64,000 bases of DNA from Sedimenticola selenatireducens (GCF_007625115.1 NZ_VMNH01000009.1:62001-126000); one strand, 5' to 3'. Counted from the first letter of the stretch, positions 52,821-62,901 are shown. A program made the numbers and translations. The notes: a model not told the origin generated them from the sequence alone.

Positions 52821-53615
52821 ATGAGTATGCAGCAACTGATTGAGATAATGGCCCAGCTAAGAGATCCAGAAGGAGGCTGTCCTTGGGACAAGGAGCAGAC
52901 GCTGGAGACTATTGTTCCCTATACCATTGAGGAGGTATATGAGGTCGCTGACAGCATTGCCAAAGATGATATGCCAGAGTTGTGTGATGAGCTGGGCGAT
53001 CTCCTTTTTCAAATCGTCTTCTATGCGCAAATTGCCAGTGAGCAGGGCAATTTTGATATGGGCGATGTGACACAGAGTATTTGCCAGAAAATGTTGCGTC
53101 GTCACCCGCATGTCTTTGCTGATGTAGAAGTGGCCGATGTCCATGAACAGACTCTTCGGTGGGAACAGTTAAAGGCCGAGGAGCGTCAAATAAAGGCCGG
53201 GACTTTGCCGGCTCGTCAGCTTGATGGCGTTGCCAGGGCGCTACCCGCACTGATACGGGCCGAAAAATTACAAAAGCGTGCAGCAAAAGTGGGTTTTGAT
53301 TGGTCAGATAAGATGGATGTGCTGGCAAAGGTCAAAGAAGAGTTGGCCGAACTGGAAGCTGAATTGACGGTTTCCCAACCGGCCCCTCAAAAGATTGCAG
53401 AGGAGATGGGCGATCTGCTATTCAGTTGTGTCAATCTGAGCCGACATCTTGGTTTGCATGCCGAGACATTGTTACGTGAAGCTAATGATAAATTCCAAAC
53501 ACGGTTCAACGGTATGGAAGAGATGGTTTTGGCAGAGGGTAGATCATTAAAGGACTCCACATCGTTGGAGATGGAAGATAAATGGGAAGCCGTAAAGAAA
53601 ATGGAAGGTAAATGA
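52821..53615 (+). CDS. mazG: Nucleoside triphosphate pyrophosphohydrolase MazG
   Basis: A 264-aa two-domain MazG enzyme that hydrolyses (d)NTPs, including abnormal ones, to monophosphate and pyrophosphate. Domain 1 has CPWDKEQTLETIVPYTIEEVYEV and the metal motif ELCDELGDLLFQIVFYA; domain 2 has the second EEMGDLLFSCVNLSRHLG. Its stop overlaps the next gene by four bases (ATGA), so the two are translationally coupled. Confidence 0.95.
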   Translation: MSMQQLIEIMAQLRDPEGGCPWDKEQTLETIVPYTIEEVYEVADSIAKDDMPELCDELGDLLFQIVFYAQIASEQGNFDMGDVTQSICQKMLRRHPHVFADVEVADVHEQTLRWEQLKAEERQIKAGTLPARQLDGVARALPALIRAEKLQKRAAKVGFDWSDKMDVLAKVKEELAELEAELTVSQPAPQKIAEEMGDLLFSCVNLSRHLGLHAETLLREANDKFQTRFNGMEEMVLAEGRSLKDSTSLEMEDKWEAVKKMEGK

Positions 53616-55186
53616 TGAGGATGAATAGACGTTTGCCACATTGGCTATGGCCGCTTTGGGTTTTACTGATTGTTGCGGGTATCACGGGCTGTGCCACCAA
53701 TCCAGTGACAGGAAAGAGTGAGCTGGCGCTGGTTTCAGAAGCGAGTGAATTACAAATTGGCCAGTCACAGTATCAGCCCAGCCGTCAGATGCAAGGAGGT
53801 GACTATAAGCTTGATCCCTCCCTGATCAAGTATGTGCAAGGTGTGGGACAACGTCTGGCGGCCGTCAGTGATCGAAAGTTACCCTATGAGTTTGTTGTGC
53901 TTAACGATTCAACCCCTAATGCCTGGGCCTTACCCGGTGGCAAGATCGCAGTGAATCGGGGATTACTGCTGGAATTGGATAATGAAGCTGAACTGGCGGC
54001 TGTGCTGGGGCACGAGATTGTCCATGCGGCTGCACGCCATGGTGCACAGGGAATAGAGCGCGGCATAGTACTCCAAGGTGTATTGCTCGCGGCCGGAGTA
54101 GCGACTCGTGACAGTGACTATTCTCAGTTGGCGGTCGGTGCTGCAGCTGTAGGGGCCAACCTGATTAATCAAGGCTATTCGCGTGATGCAGAGTTGGAGG
54201 CGGATCTGTTTGGTATGACCTACATGGTCCGGGCAGGATATGATCCGATGGCGGCTGTAGGGCTGCAGGAGACCTTCGTCCGCCTCTCAAAAGACCGTAA
54301 AGAAAATTGGCTGTCAGGTCTGTTTGCCAGTCACCCCCCCTCCATGGAACGTGTTGAGAAGAATCGGGAGACGGCCAGACGGCTGGCGAAAGGCGGGGAT
54401 TTGGGGCGTGAGCGTTATCAAAAGCAGATAGCCGCATTGAAGCGTGTTGCCCCTGGATATGCAGCGTACACAGAGGGGTTGGCTGCCCTGCGTGATAAGA
54501 AGCCAGATCAGGCTTTGGCGCTGGCAAAAAAGGCGATCAAAATTGAGCCCAGAGAGGCCCTGTTTCATGGGCTTAATGGGGATGCGTTGGTGCTGAAGCG
54601 GAATAACCCAGCCGCGCTGAGTGCCTACGACCGGGCGGTGCAGTTGGATAGTGATTTTTTCAGGCATTTGCTTAAACGAGGCGCGGTCAAGGCGGAGTTG
54701 GGCGATCACGTAGGTGCCAGACAGGATTTAAGTAAAAGTATCGAGCTTCTGCCAACAGCAGATGCGCACTATCTCCTCGGTCAGGAAGCCTTGCGGGCAG
54801 GAGATAGGCAGCAGGCCTTGGCACACTATCAGGCCGCTTCTGGCGCTTCGTCTGGGAGTGGCCAGGCTGCGGCTGCGGCATTGGTAAGGCTTGATCTCCC
54901 TGCGCATCCGCACAAATATCTTAATACCTCCCTGGCCGTTGACTCTTCCGGTAGGTTGCTGATTCAACTGGAAAACCGGACAACCGTTGCAGTCAGTAAT
55001 CTGCACGTTCAGTTGGGTGAGCGTAGTGCCAGCGGGCGGGTCAGCGTACGTGCTGAATATAAGGTTCCGGAAAAGCTGGAACCTGGTCAGCGGATAGTGT
55101 TAAGGAGTGAATTCCGGCTGGCCAATGCCGGGTTGGTGAGTCGCTGGGCGGGGCGGGTAGTACGGGCGGTGATTGATGACCGCTAG
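53612..55186 (+). CDS. M48-family metalloprotease lipoprotein with TPR repeats (BepA-like)
   Basis: A 524-aa envelope protein with lipobox (WVLLIVAGITGC), M48 zinc motif HEIVH with a downstream Glu in ELEADLFGM, then TPR-type repeats (about residues 280-420) and a beta-rich C-terminal extension. It resembles BepA/YfgC, which helps assemble or degrade outer-membrane proteins, but the extra C-terminal 100 residues are unlike E. coli BepA. It overlaps mazG by four bases. Confidence 0.85.
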   Translation: MMRMNRRLPHWLWPLWVLLIVAGITGCATNPVTGKSELALVSEASELQIGQSQYQPSRQMQGGDYKLDPSLIKYVQGVGQRLAAVSDRKLPYEFVVLNDSTPNAWALPGGKIAVNRGLLLELDNEAELAAVLGHEIVHAAARHGAQGIERGIVLQGVLLAAGVATRDSDYSQLAVGAAAVGANLINQGYSRDAELEADLFGMTYMVRAGYDPMAAVGLQETFVRLSKDRKENWLSGLFASHPPSMERVEKNRETARRLAKGGDLGRERYQKQIAALKRVAPGYAAYTEGLAALRDKKPDQALALAKKAIKIEPREALFHGLNGDALVLKRNNPAALSAYDRAVQLDSDFFRHLLKRGAVKAELGDHVGARQDLSKSIELLPTADAHYLLGQEALRAGDRQQALAHYQAASGASSGSGQAAAAALVRLDLPAHPHKYLNTSLAVDSSGRLLIQLENRTTVAVSNLHVQLGERSASGRVSVRAEYKVPEKLEPGQRIVLRSEFRLANAGLVSRWAGRVVRAVIDDR

Positions 55187-55274
55187 TCAACACACATACC
55201 CGTGTGTGTTGCTGGGTTCGAATAATCTGCGCTTGCTGGTTGAGTCCATAAGCCAAACTCAGGAATAATGCCGT

Positions 55275-56138
55275 ATGAGTTTTTTGGATCACATAGCCGC
55301 TTGCAATACCCACGATGCGAGTCGTTTTCTCCCCTTTATTGTTTCAGGGCATGTTGTTGGCCGGGTAAACCGTGACTTCGTACGACGGCTGTTGTCCTGG
55401 CCCGAGATATTTGATATTACGGACGCCTCTGTTTCGCTTATGGATCGAGGGGATGGCTTGGCACACCGTTCCGAAAAAGTGGCTGATGCGCTGGAACGGC
55501 TAGTCAAACAGGGCGTGTTGCGCCCTTTTCATGGTGAACAATATGCGGCGTATGCCGATGGGACTCCTGGTCCGCTGTTACTTATTGATCGGGCGATGGC
55601 GCCTTGCTTTGGTATTCGGGCCTTTGGGCAGCATGTCAACGCCTTTGTCCGAAGCCCTGATGGGCTAAAGATGTGGATCAGTCGTCGTGCGGAAGACAGA
55701 CTCCACTACCCCGGACATCTGGATAATCTCGCTGCAGGTGGACTTCCTTACGGTATTTCCCTCGAGGAGAATCTGGCCAAAGAGTGTTGGGAAGAGGCGG
55801 GCATACCCCTTGAGTTGGCAGAACATGCCGTTCCCGTTGGCGCTGTAAACTACCACATGGATACTCAAATCGGTTTTAAATCCGATACGCTCTATTGTTA
55901 TGACCTTGAATTACCAATAGATTTTACACCTGCTTGCACTGATGGTGAGGTGCAGGCGTTTTATCTCTGGCCAGTTGAGGAGGTAATGGAGCGCGTGAGA
56001 AGTGGCAATGAATTCAAACTCAACTGTAACCTGGTTATTATTGATTTTCTTATCCGCCATGGCTATATCAACCCGGATGAGCCGGGATATATGAACCTGC
56101 TCACGGGCTTACATCCAGTTATGCCATTCCTCGAATAG
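55275..56138 (+). CDS. Nudix hydrolase with DUF4743 domain
   Basis: A 287-aa protein: N-terminal DUF4743 region (IVSGHVVGRVNRDFVRRLLSWPEIFDI), then a Nudix fold with box GGLPYGISLEENLAKECWEEAGI, in which the usual RE is KE. Yeast and plant members (YJR142W type) hydrolyse damaged thiamine diphosphate analogues, so a cleaning role for thiamine cofactors is a reasonable guess. ATG 55275 is the start. No operon partner is evident besides close spacing to prc. Confidence 0.82.
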   Translation: MSFLDHIAACNTHDASRFLPFIVSGHVVGRVNRDFVRRLLSWPEIFDITDASVSLMDRGDGLAHRSEKVADALERLVKQGVLRPFHGEQYAAYADGTPGPLLLIDRAMAPCFGIRAFGQHVNAFVRSPDGLKMWISRRAEDRLHYPGHLDNLAAGGLPYGISLEENLAKECWEEAGIPLELAEHAVPVGAVNYHMDTQIGFKSDTLYCYDLELPIDFTPACTDGEVQAFYLWPVEEVMERVRSGNEFKLNCNLVIIDFLIRHGYINPDEPGYMNLLTGLHPVMPFLE

Positions 56139-56225
56139 GGCGTGCTAAACTCAAACTCATCATGTGATGAAACCTATGGGGCCCATTTGAGGTCCAACGG
56201 TTGTTTACGGGATATTACTCTGCCT

Positions 56226-58316
56226 ATGAAATTTAGATATCTGCTGCTTTCGGCCTTTCTGCTACTCCAGAGTGTATCGCTGGTATTTGCCAGTGTCCGG
56301 GAGGTTCCACTAGATGAACTGCAGCCGACCCGCTCACAGCGCCAATCCACTCTGATCATTTTAAAAGTGATCGATGAGTATCATTACAAGAAGCATCAGC
56401 TAAATGATGAGATGTCAAAGGCGATATTAGATCGCTATCTGACAGTGCTGGATCCCAATAAAAACTTCTTTATGCAGGGTGATTATGACCGTTTTGCAGT
56501 TGTGAGCGATCGATTGGATGATGACCTGAAAGAGGCGAGGCTCGACTCCGCATTCAATATCTTTCGAGTATACCGTCAGCGGGTTGATGAACGCATTGAT
56601 CTTGCGTTGAAATTGTTGGAAGTGGATTATGATTTTACGATCAATGAAAGCTATCAATTCGACCGCGAAAAGAGCCCCTGGGCAACCGATAAGCGGGACC
56701 TGGATGAGCTTTGGCGCAAGAAAGTAAAAAGCGATATCCTTAGTCTGAAGCTGAAGGATAAACCGCTGGATGAGATTCGCAGCACCCTGGAAAAGCGCTA
56801 TGCCGGAATCCAGCGGCGCACTCGCCAGATGGACTCTGATGATGTGTTCCAGATCTTCATCAACTCCTATACGCTCAGTCTTGAGCCCCATACTTCCTAT
56901 ATGTCTCCCCGTGTTTCGGAGAATTTTGATATCAGCATGCGTCTCTCTCTCGAGGGTATAGGTGCAGTGCTGAAAAATGAAAATGAATACACCGTGGTAC
57001 AACGCACGGTGGTTGGTGGTCCTGCTGCCCTGAGCGGTCAGGTCAACCCGGGGGATCGTATTATCGGAGTCGCGCAGGATGCCCAAGGCGAGATGGAAGA
57101 TGTCGTTGGTTGGCGGCTACAGGATGTGGTTGATCTGATTCGGGGAGCGAAGGGGACCACTGTTCGCTTACAGTTACTGCCGGAAGATGAAGGTTCCACC
57201 GGTCGTTCCAAGCTGGTCACTTTGGTTCGTAATGAGATTAAGCTTGAAGACCAGGCGGCCAAGAAATATATCATTGAAGGCCTGGGTGGTATGGGTAGTA
57301 CTAAAATCGGAGTCATTGATCTTCCAGCATTTTACCGGGATTTCCAGGGCTTTTCTAAAGGTGATGAGAATTCTACCAGCACCACGCGGGATGTCCGTCG
57401 TTTGCTTAAAGAGTTAGAGGCGGAAGGGGTTGATGGTGTCATCATTGATTTGCGACAGAATGGCGGTGGCTCTTTGGTAGAAGCTACCGAGCTGACAGGG
57501 CTTTTCATTCCCTCCGGCCCAGTGGTCCAAGTTAAAAATGCCTCTGGAAATCTCGATATAGAGCGTGATCCCGATCCCGCTCAGGTATATGGCGGTCCGT
57601 TGGCTGTCTTGGTTGACAGGCACAGCGCTTCGGCCTCGGAGATTTTTGCCGGGGCCATACAGGATTATCATCGCGGTATAATCATAGGCGAACCTACTTT
57701 TGGAAAGGGGACGGTACAAACGCTGGTTGATCTTGGTCGATTTGTTCGTTATGGCGATAAGAATCTTGGACGGCTTCGCCTAACGATGGCGCAATTCTTC
57801 CGCATAAATGGTGGTAGCACGCAGTTCAAAGGTGTCGTCCCTGATATTATTTATCCTTCAGCCGTTCAGTCGGATGAGCAGGGCGAGCGAAGTCTTGAAA
57901 ATGCACTTCCCTGGGCCCAGATTCGCGCTGTACAGTATCAAAGTCAGGGGTTGGGCGTATTAGAACCGTATCTGCAGAAGCATCAGCAGCGCGTAAAAAA
58001 TGACCCTGGTTTTACCTATCTCACGCAGGTCGAAACCCTGTTGAAAGAGGTCCGGGAGCAACATTCGGTCTCGTTACTGGAGAAGGATCGGGTGGTTGAA
58101 TGGGATTTGCGGGAAAAACGCCGTAAGGCAGAAAAAAATCATTTCCTGACGGCAATTGGTTTAGCGCCCGAGCCAGATGAGAGTGATGAAAAAACAAACC
58201 GGACTGATCCTGTTTCTGACAAGGATGATCCTGTTGCCCGGATCATGCTCAACGAAGCCGCGCATATCCTTGCGGATTATATTGGGGGGCAAAGTCGGGC
58301 TGCGATGGTCAATTAA
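56226..58316 (+). CDS. prc: Tail-specific (C-terminal processing) periplasmic protease
   Basis: A 696-aa S41 serine protease. After a signal peptide (FRYLLLSAFLLLQSVSLVFA) come a helical N-terminal domain, a PDZ domain (LEGIGAVLKNENEYTVVQRTVVGGPAALSGQVNPGDRIIGV) and the protease core with catalytic Ser in HSASASEIFAGAI and Lys in GEPTFGKGTVQTLVDL. It trims or degrades envelope proteins such as penicillin-binding proteins and lipoproteins. I start at ATG 56226, since the 28-residue extension from 56142 lacks a signal-like sequence. Confidence 0.95.
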   Translation: MKFRYLLLSAFLLLQSVSLVFASVREVPLDELQPTRSQRQSTLIILKVIDEYHYKKHQLNDEMSKAILDRYLTVLDPNKNFFMQGDYDRFAVVSDRLDDDLKEARLDSAFNIFRVYRQRVDERIDLALKLLEVDYDFTINESYQFDREKSPWATDKRDLDELWRKKVKSDILSLKLKDKPLDEIRSTLEKRYAGIQRRTRQMDSDDVFQIFINSYTLSLEPHTSYMSPRVSENFDISMRLSLEGIGAVLKNENEYTVVQRTVVGGPAALSGQVNPGDRIIGVAQDAQGEMEDVVGWRLQDVVDLIRGAKGTTVRLQLLPEDEGSTGRSKLVTLVRNEIKLEDQAAKKYIIEGLGGMGSTKIGVIDLPAFYRDFQGFSKGDENSTSTTRDVRRLLKELEAEGVDGVIIDLRQNGGGSLVEATELTGLFIPSGPVVQVKNASGNLDIERDPDPAQVYGGPLAVLVDRHSASASEIFAGAIQDYHRGIIIGEPTFGKGTVQTLVDLGRFVRYGDKNLGRLRLTMAQFFRINGGSTQFKGVVPDIIYPSAVQSDEQGERSLENALPWAQIRAVQYQSQGLGVLEPYLQKHQQRVKNDPGFTYLTQVETLLKEVREQHSVSLLEKDRVVEWDLREKRRKAEKNHFLTAIGLAPEPDESDEKTNRTDPVSDKDDPVARIMLNEAAHILADYIGGQSRAAMVN

Positions 58317-58338
58317 CCAGATTGATTAACCCGGAAAG

Positions 58339-59262
58339 TCAGCTGTCTATCCACTTCCGAATGCGGTTGGCATCACCAAATGGGGTGAGTTTTCCAAAGG
58401 AGTTGAGTAACACAATAATCAACTCTTTTCCTTTCATTTCAGCCTGCATGACCAGGCAACGACCGGCCTCGTTAATATAGCCGGTCTTGCTTAAGGATAT
58501 ATTCCAGGCTCGATTTTTTAATAATCGATTCGTGTTTCCAAACGTCAGCGCACCTTTTTTGGGATAAGGGTGAACATCCATTTTGAGACGGGTGGTAGCG
58601 GCCTCTATCTCAGGGTAGCGACTCGCCGCGCTGACCATCAGTGCCAAATCATGAGGGGATGCCACATTGTCTGCTTCCAATCCGGCAGGATCTGTAAACT
58701 GGCTCTGTGTCATGCCTAAGGCCTGCGCCTTGGTGTTCATGGCCTTGATAAAGGCCTCGGTGCCACCAGGATATGTCCGGGCCAGGGCGCTGGCGGCGCG
58801 GTTTTCGGAGGCCATCAGGGCGAGATTCAGCAGGTCTCCACGACTGAGTGTGGCCCCGTATTTGAGTCTTGATCCGGTTAGTTTTATCAGGTCTCTGTCC
58901 TGCTTGGTGATAGGGATCTTTTCATCCAGTGAGAGTTTGGCATCGAGTATGACCATTACGGTCATTAGTTTGGTAATGGACCCTATAGGCCTCGGTTGCT
59001 GGCTCTTCTTGCTGTATAACTCATTGCCCGCTTTATCGATAATCAGCACAGAGGCAGAGCGTAGTTTCAGTTTTCGGGTATCAAGATGAGTCCATATCTC
59101 ACGGTCAATAGCCTCAGTAGCAGGGTTTTCTTGTGGCTGCGCCGTGTGCTGGGTGCTGTTTTTACCCGCGTATAGTGCACTGCTGGATAGAATAAGGATG
59201 AATAAAACCAGGTTCTTCAATCTCTTGTCTCGGGCTATTGAAATTAGACTATCTTTGCCCAA
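58339..59262 (-). CDS. pbpG: D-alanyl-D-alanine endopeptidase PbpG-like (PBP7)
   Basis: A 307-aa periplasmic low-molecular-weight penicillin-binding protein with a signal peptide (LVLFILILSSSALYA) and the serine catalytic motifs SITK, SEN and KTG in proper order, plus SRLKYGATLSRGDLLNLALMASENRAASALARTYPGG. It cuts DD-crosslinks in peptidoglycan. It is convergent with prc, a protease known to affect peptidoglycan enzymes; the adjacency may be coincidence. Start choice is not certain within the first 20 residues. Confidence 0.9.
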   Translation of the reverse strand: MGKDSLISIARDKRLKNLVLFILILSSSALYAGKNSTQHTAQPQENPATEAIDREIWTHLDTRKLKLRSASVLIIDKAGNELYSKKSQQPRPIGSITKLMTVMVILDAKLSLDEKIPITKQDRDLIKLTGSRLKYGATLSRGDLLNLALMASENRAASALARTYPGGTEAFIKAMNTKAQALGMTQSQFTDPAGLEADNVASPHDLALMVSAASRYPEIEAATTRLKMDVHPYPKKGALTFGNTNRLLKNRAWNISLSKTGYINEAGRCLVMQAEMKGKELIIVLLNSFGKLTPFGDANRIRKWIDS

Positions 59263-59443
59263 CCTGATGTTAATTGCAAAAAGTGTTGTGATTGGGTGTG
59301 GCCCGCGGCAATAGTCTGGAGATGTGGTTGATGCATCGGACAGATGATAGTCGCAATGGCTATAATGCCAGTTAAGGAATGGGGCTTTGTCCGGTGCAAG
59401 TGGGACGAATATCCAAATCAGACATATAGCCGGGACATTACGA

Positions 59444-61018
59444 TTGTATCAAACAGTTGAAGACCGCATTCGGCAATTGCCGGATGATATCGGACAGTAC
59501 CTCGCCACGGGGGGGGCTGTAGGGCTCGAAAAGGAGTGCCTGCGCGTATCTGACAGCGGTAGTATTTCACAACAACCGCACCCTTCCAGTCTCGGTTCAG
59601 CCCTTACAAATGCCTATATTACGACGGATTATTCTGAAGCACTGGCTGAGCTGATTACGCCACCCTGCCAGCAGGTTGATGAGGCACTGGCATTTCTCAG
59701 TGATACCCAGAAGTTTGTCTATGATCATCTGGACAATGAATACCTCTGGGCGACCAGTATGCCCTGTGTCCTGGATGGGGGAGAGAATATTCCGCTGGCC
59801 TATTACGGCACCTCCAATCCCGGCATTATGAAGAATGTCTATCGTAGAGGGTTGGGTCACCGCTATGGCAGAACTATGCAGGTGATCGCCGGAGTACACT
59901 TTAACTTCTCTTTTGATGAGGCCTTCTGGCCACTGTTCAGGGCGATGCAACAAAGCAACAAGTCGCTACGTGATTTTACCGATGACGCCTATCTGTCACT
60001 GATCAGGAATTTGCAGCGATTTGGCTGGTTGATTCCCTATCTTTTTGGTGCATCACCTGCGGTCTGCAAGTCCTTTTTAGGTAATAAGCAGACGGACCTT
60101 GTTCTATTTGATAAAAATACCTACTACGAACCCTATGCGACCTCTCTACGCATGGGTGATATCGGTTACACCAATAGCAAAGAGAAAGGCGTTGGCATCA
60201 AGGCCAACTATAACAATCTACAGAGTTACATTGAGAGCTTGACCCATGCGATCGAGACCCCCTGTCCGATGTGGGAGAAGATCGGCGTAGAGGTGAATGG
60301 ACAGTATGAGCAGTTGAATGCCAACATCCTGCAGATTGAGAATGAGTACTACACCACTGTTCGCCCCAAGCAGATCCTGCACGGCATGGAGAAACCCACA
60401 ATTGCTTTGCGTCGCCGTGGTGTTCGCTATATTGAATTGCGTTCTCTCGATGTGAATGCCTTCCATCCTTTGGGCGTCAGTCATGAGCAACTCTATTTTT
60501 TACGTGCCTTTATGGTCTATTCGTTGTTGATGGATAGTCCGCCCATCAATGTACAGGAGCGTAGAGAGATTGATCAAAATATTGGTGGGGCAGCTCACCG
60601 TGGACGCGATCCTGCACTCTATCTTTCTCGTCAAGGTCGTGATATTCGTTTACGTGACTGGGCGCGTGAGTTACTTCAAGCGATGATACCAGTGTGTGAA
60701 TTACTGGATAAATGGGATGATGCTAGACCTTATACGGCAACCCTTCAGCAGCAGATGGCCTGTGTCGATGATCCTGAGCTGACCCCTTCAGCCAGAATGC
60801 TACAAGAGATGCGTGATCAGGGAGAAGGCTTCTTCCATTTCGCCAAGCGAAAGTCACTTCAGCACCAGGCCTATTTCAGTGGCTTGGTACCGAGTACGGA
60901 GCGATATCAGCTGCTACTCCAGGAAGCGAAGTCCTCACTGGCACAGCAGCATCAGATTGAACAAGAGGATAAACAGACATTTACCCAGTTTTTGGCGGAC
61001 TATTTCGCGCAACACTGA
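59444..61018 (+). CDS. gshA: Glutamate-cysteine ligase
   Basis: Class I gamma-glutamylcysteine synthetase, first step of glutathione synthesis, about 524 aa. Visible are GLEKECLRV (acidic metal/substrate site), ITTDYSEALAELITPP, MQVIAGVHFNFSF, LRMGDIGYTNSKEKGVGIKANYNNLQSYIESL and GVRYIELRSLDVNAFHPLGVS. I favour TTG 59444 with GGGAC eight bases upstream, giving the E. coli-like length. TTG 59387 is an alternative with 19 more residues. No in-frame ATG exists near the start. Confidence 0.93.
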   Translation: MYQTVEDRIRQLPDDIGQYLATGGAVGLEKECLRVSDSGSISQQPHPSSLGSALTNAYITTDYSEALAELITPPCQQVDEALAFLSDTQKFVYDHLDNEYLWATSMPCVLDGGENIPLAYYGTSNPGIMKNVYRRGLGHRYGRTMQVIAGVHFNFSFDEAFWPLFRAMQQSNKSLRDFTDDAYLSLIRNLQRFGWLIPYLFGASPAVCKSFLGNKQTDLVLFDKNTYYEPYATSLRMGDIGYTNSKEKGVGIKANYNNLQSYIESLTHAIETPCPMWEKIGVEVNGQYEQLNANILQIENEYYTTVRPKQILHGMEKPTIALRRRGVRYIELRSLDVNAFHPLGVSHEQLYFLRAFMVYSLLMDSPPINVQERREIDQNIGGAAHRGRDPALYLSRQGRDIRLRDWARELLQAMIPVCELLDKWDDARPYTATLQQQMACVDDPELTPSARMLQEMRDQGEGFFHFAKRKSLQHQAYFSGLVPSTERYQLLLQEAKSSLAQQHQIEQEDKQTFTQFLADYFAQH

Positions 61019-61032
61019 GTCTGTTTTTGGTC

Positions 61033-61869
61033 TCAGACTTGACGGAGTACCCAATCCATTGCCCAAAAAGGGAGCAGGCGTTTTAACGTCCCAAACAGGT
61101 AGGTCGGAAAGGTCACGTAGTATCGTATCTTTGGCCGAGGGCTCTCCAGGGCGTGAATGACTCTCTTGAGTACGGATTCTGGTGGCAGTGTGAAGGGTAC
61201 CGCTGGTCCCTTTTTAGTCAGGCGTTCTTCCATTGCTTGATAGGCCTGCCTATGGAAGCTCTGTGTCGGGTCAATGTTCTGTTTCCACATGCTGTAGGCA
61301 TTGGCACGAAACTGACTTTCGATGGGGCCTGGTTCGATCAGGCTGATCTTAATCCCGCTACCCCTCAATTCTGCCCGCAGGGTGTCGCTGAGTCCTTCCA
61401 GTGCAAATTTACTCGCATTATAGGCGCCCCGATAAGGCAGTGCGGCAAACCCGAGGACCGAGCTGTTTTGGATAATGCGTCCCTCTCCCTGTTTGCGCAT
61501 TATCGGAATGACCCGACAGGTGAGCTCGTGCCAGCCAAAGAGGTTAGTCTCAAACTGTGCCCTCAAGGTTTCCCTGGATAGATCTTCTATCGCACCTGGC
61601 TGTCCATAGGCGCCGTTATTGAAGAGGGCATAGAGTTTTCCGCCAGTGATCGCAAGGGTGTGAGCAACGGCCTGCTCAATGCTTGCGGAATCCGTCAGAT
61701 CAAGCAGAATGGCGCTAAAGCCGGCTGCGGTTAATCGGTCTACATCTTCCTGCTTCCGGGCGCTGGCAATGACCTTATATCCGCGCATTCTCAGACCTTC
61801 TGCAGCGCAGAGACCAATGCCACTGGAGCAGCCAGTAATGAGCACGCTTTTATCAATCAGGTTTTTCAC
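61033..61869 (-). CDS. Short-chain dehydrogenase/reductase (SDR)
   Basis: A 278-aa NAD(P)-binding oxidoreductase of the classical SDR type: cofactor loop TGCSSGIG, LFNNGAYGQPG, catalytic Ser (QNSSVLGF) and YRGAYNASK with Tyr and Lys. The substrate is unknown; such proteins often act on lipids or steroids. Start GTG 61869 is preferred to TTG 61890 because GGAAG lies upstream at usable distance. It is convergent with gshA, 14 bases between their ends. Confidence 0.88.
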   Translation of the reverse strand: MKNLIDKSVLITGCSSGIGLCAAEGLRMRGYKVIASARKQEDVDRLTAAGFSAILLDLTDSASIEQAVAHTLAITGGKLYALFNNGAYGQPGAIEDLSRETLRAQFETNLFGWHELTCRVIPIMRKQGEGRIIQNSSVLGFAALPYRGAYNASKFALEGLSDTLRAELRGSGIKISLIEPGPIESQFRANAYSMWKQNIDPTQSFHRQAYQAMEERLTKKGPAVPFTLPPESVLKRVIHALESPRPKIRYYVTFPTYLFGTLKRLLPFWAMDWVLRQV

Positions 61870-62048
61870 GCCTATCTTCCTGTGGGTCAATTATTATAGA
61901 AAGTCAGCCCTTTCCTCAGACACCGAATTTTGATTCTGAGCGATACCAAGTTACGTAGTTGTGTCTGAAGGATCAAGCCGCTTTCTTTGTGGAGCGAAGG
62001 GTTTGCAGATAATAGTGGATTAACCGAATATAGAATGGTGTTGAACGT

Positions 62049-62075
62049 TAAAGTTTTTAGCGATGTATCCGCTAC
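62049..62075 (+). promoter_or_regulatory. Sigma28 (FliA)-type promoter upstream of motA/pomA
   Basis: TAAAGTTT (62049-62056) is an exact sigma28 -35 element, followed by 11 bases and TCCGCTAC (62068-62075), which agrees with GCCGATAA at five of eight positions. It is 60 bases before the GTG start, with motility-class control expected for stator genes. Confidence 0.6.
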
Positions 62076-62134
62076 AAACGTTAGTACTGAAATAGGTTTT
62101 TGCGCGGCCTAGAGGGCGTAATGAGGAAGTATTT

Positions 62135-62896
62135 GTGGATATAGCGACACTGATCGGATTATTGGGCGGTTTTGGCATCATTATTGGTGCTATTGCCACG
62201 GGCGGCGATGTCATGCTGTTTGTTAACGTGCCCTCGATTCTGATTGTGGTAGGTGGCACTTTCATGGTGACGTTGATGCAGGTCTCCCTGAAAGATTTTC
62301 TGGGCTCATTCAGTATGGGCATGAAGGCCTTCTTCTATAAGACAGATGATGCAGCGACCTTGATTGAAGAGGCGGTCACACTGGCGGATGTGGCACGTAA
62401 AAACGGGTTGTTGGCATTGGAAGGTCAAGAGATCAGTAATGAGTTTCTCAAACAAGGTATTGGGCTCTGTGTTGATGGGCATGATCCCGCCTTGGTTAAT
62501 CGGTTGCTCAGTAAAGATATTGATCTGACTATACAACGCCACGAGGTGGGTCAGACCATGTTTAAGAATATGGCTACTATGGCCCCTGCCATGGGTATGA
62601 TTGGCACTCTGGTTGGTCTGGTGCAGATGTTGGCGAATATGTCGGATCCTGCCAGTATTGGGCCGGCAATGGCGGTGGCGCTGCTTACCACGCTCTATGG
62701 TGCGGTGATTGCCAATGCCTTTGCTCAGCCGCTGGCCGATAAACTGGCCCGGGCAAGCGCCCTGGAAAAGACAAATAAGTCATTGATTATAGAGACAATA
62801 GCCGGCATTCAAGAGGGCATGAATCCGCGTGTTCTCGAACAATTGCTTTCTACCTATCTCCCCTCCAATAAACGTACCAAGGATGAGGCAGAGTAA
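62135..62896 (+). CDS. pomA: Flagellar motor stator protein, MotA/PomA type
   Basis: A 253-aa inner-membrane protein with four transmembrane helices (TLIGLLGGFGIIIGAIA, LFVNVPSILIVVGGTFMVTLMQV, AMGMIGTLVGLVQMLANM, MAVALLTTLYGAVIANAF) and a cytoplasmic loop contacting the rotor. The short form and IVVGGTFMVTLM are like PomA, the sodium-type stator, though ion choice depends on the partner. GTG start with GAGGAAG upstream. Coupled with the MotB-type gene, 5 bases later. A sigma28-like promoter lies upstream. Confidence 0.92.
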   Translation: MDIATLIGLLGGFGIIIGAIATGGDVMLFVNVPSILIVVGGTFMVTLMQVSLKDFLGSFSMGMKAFFYKTDDAATLIEEAVTLADVARKNGLLALEGQEISNEFLKQGIGLCVDGHDPALVNRLLSKDIDLTIQRHEVGQTMFKNMATMAPAMGMIGTLVGLVQMLANMSDPASIGPAMAVALLTTLYGAVIANAFAQPLADKLARASALEKTNKSLIIETIAGIQEGMNPRVLEQLLSTYLPSNKRTKDEAE

Positions 62897-62901
62897 CGGG
62901 T

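Noticed and set aside
55195-55260. GGTTCGAAT resembling a tRNA T-loop
   Set aside because: No acceptor, D or anticodon stems can be drawn around it.
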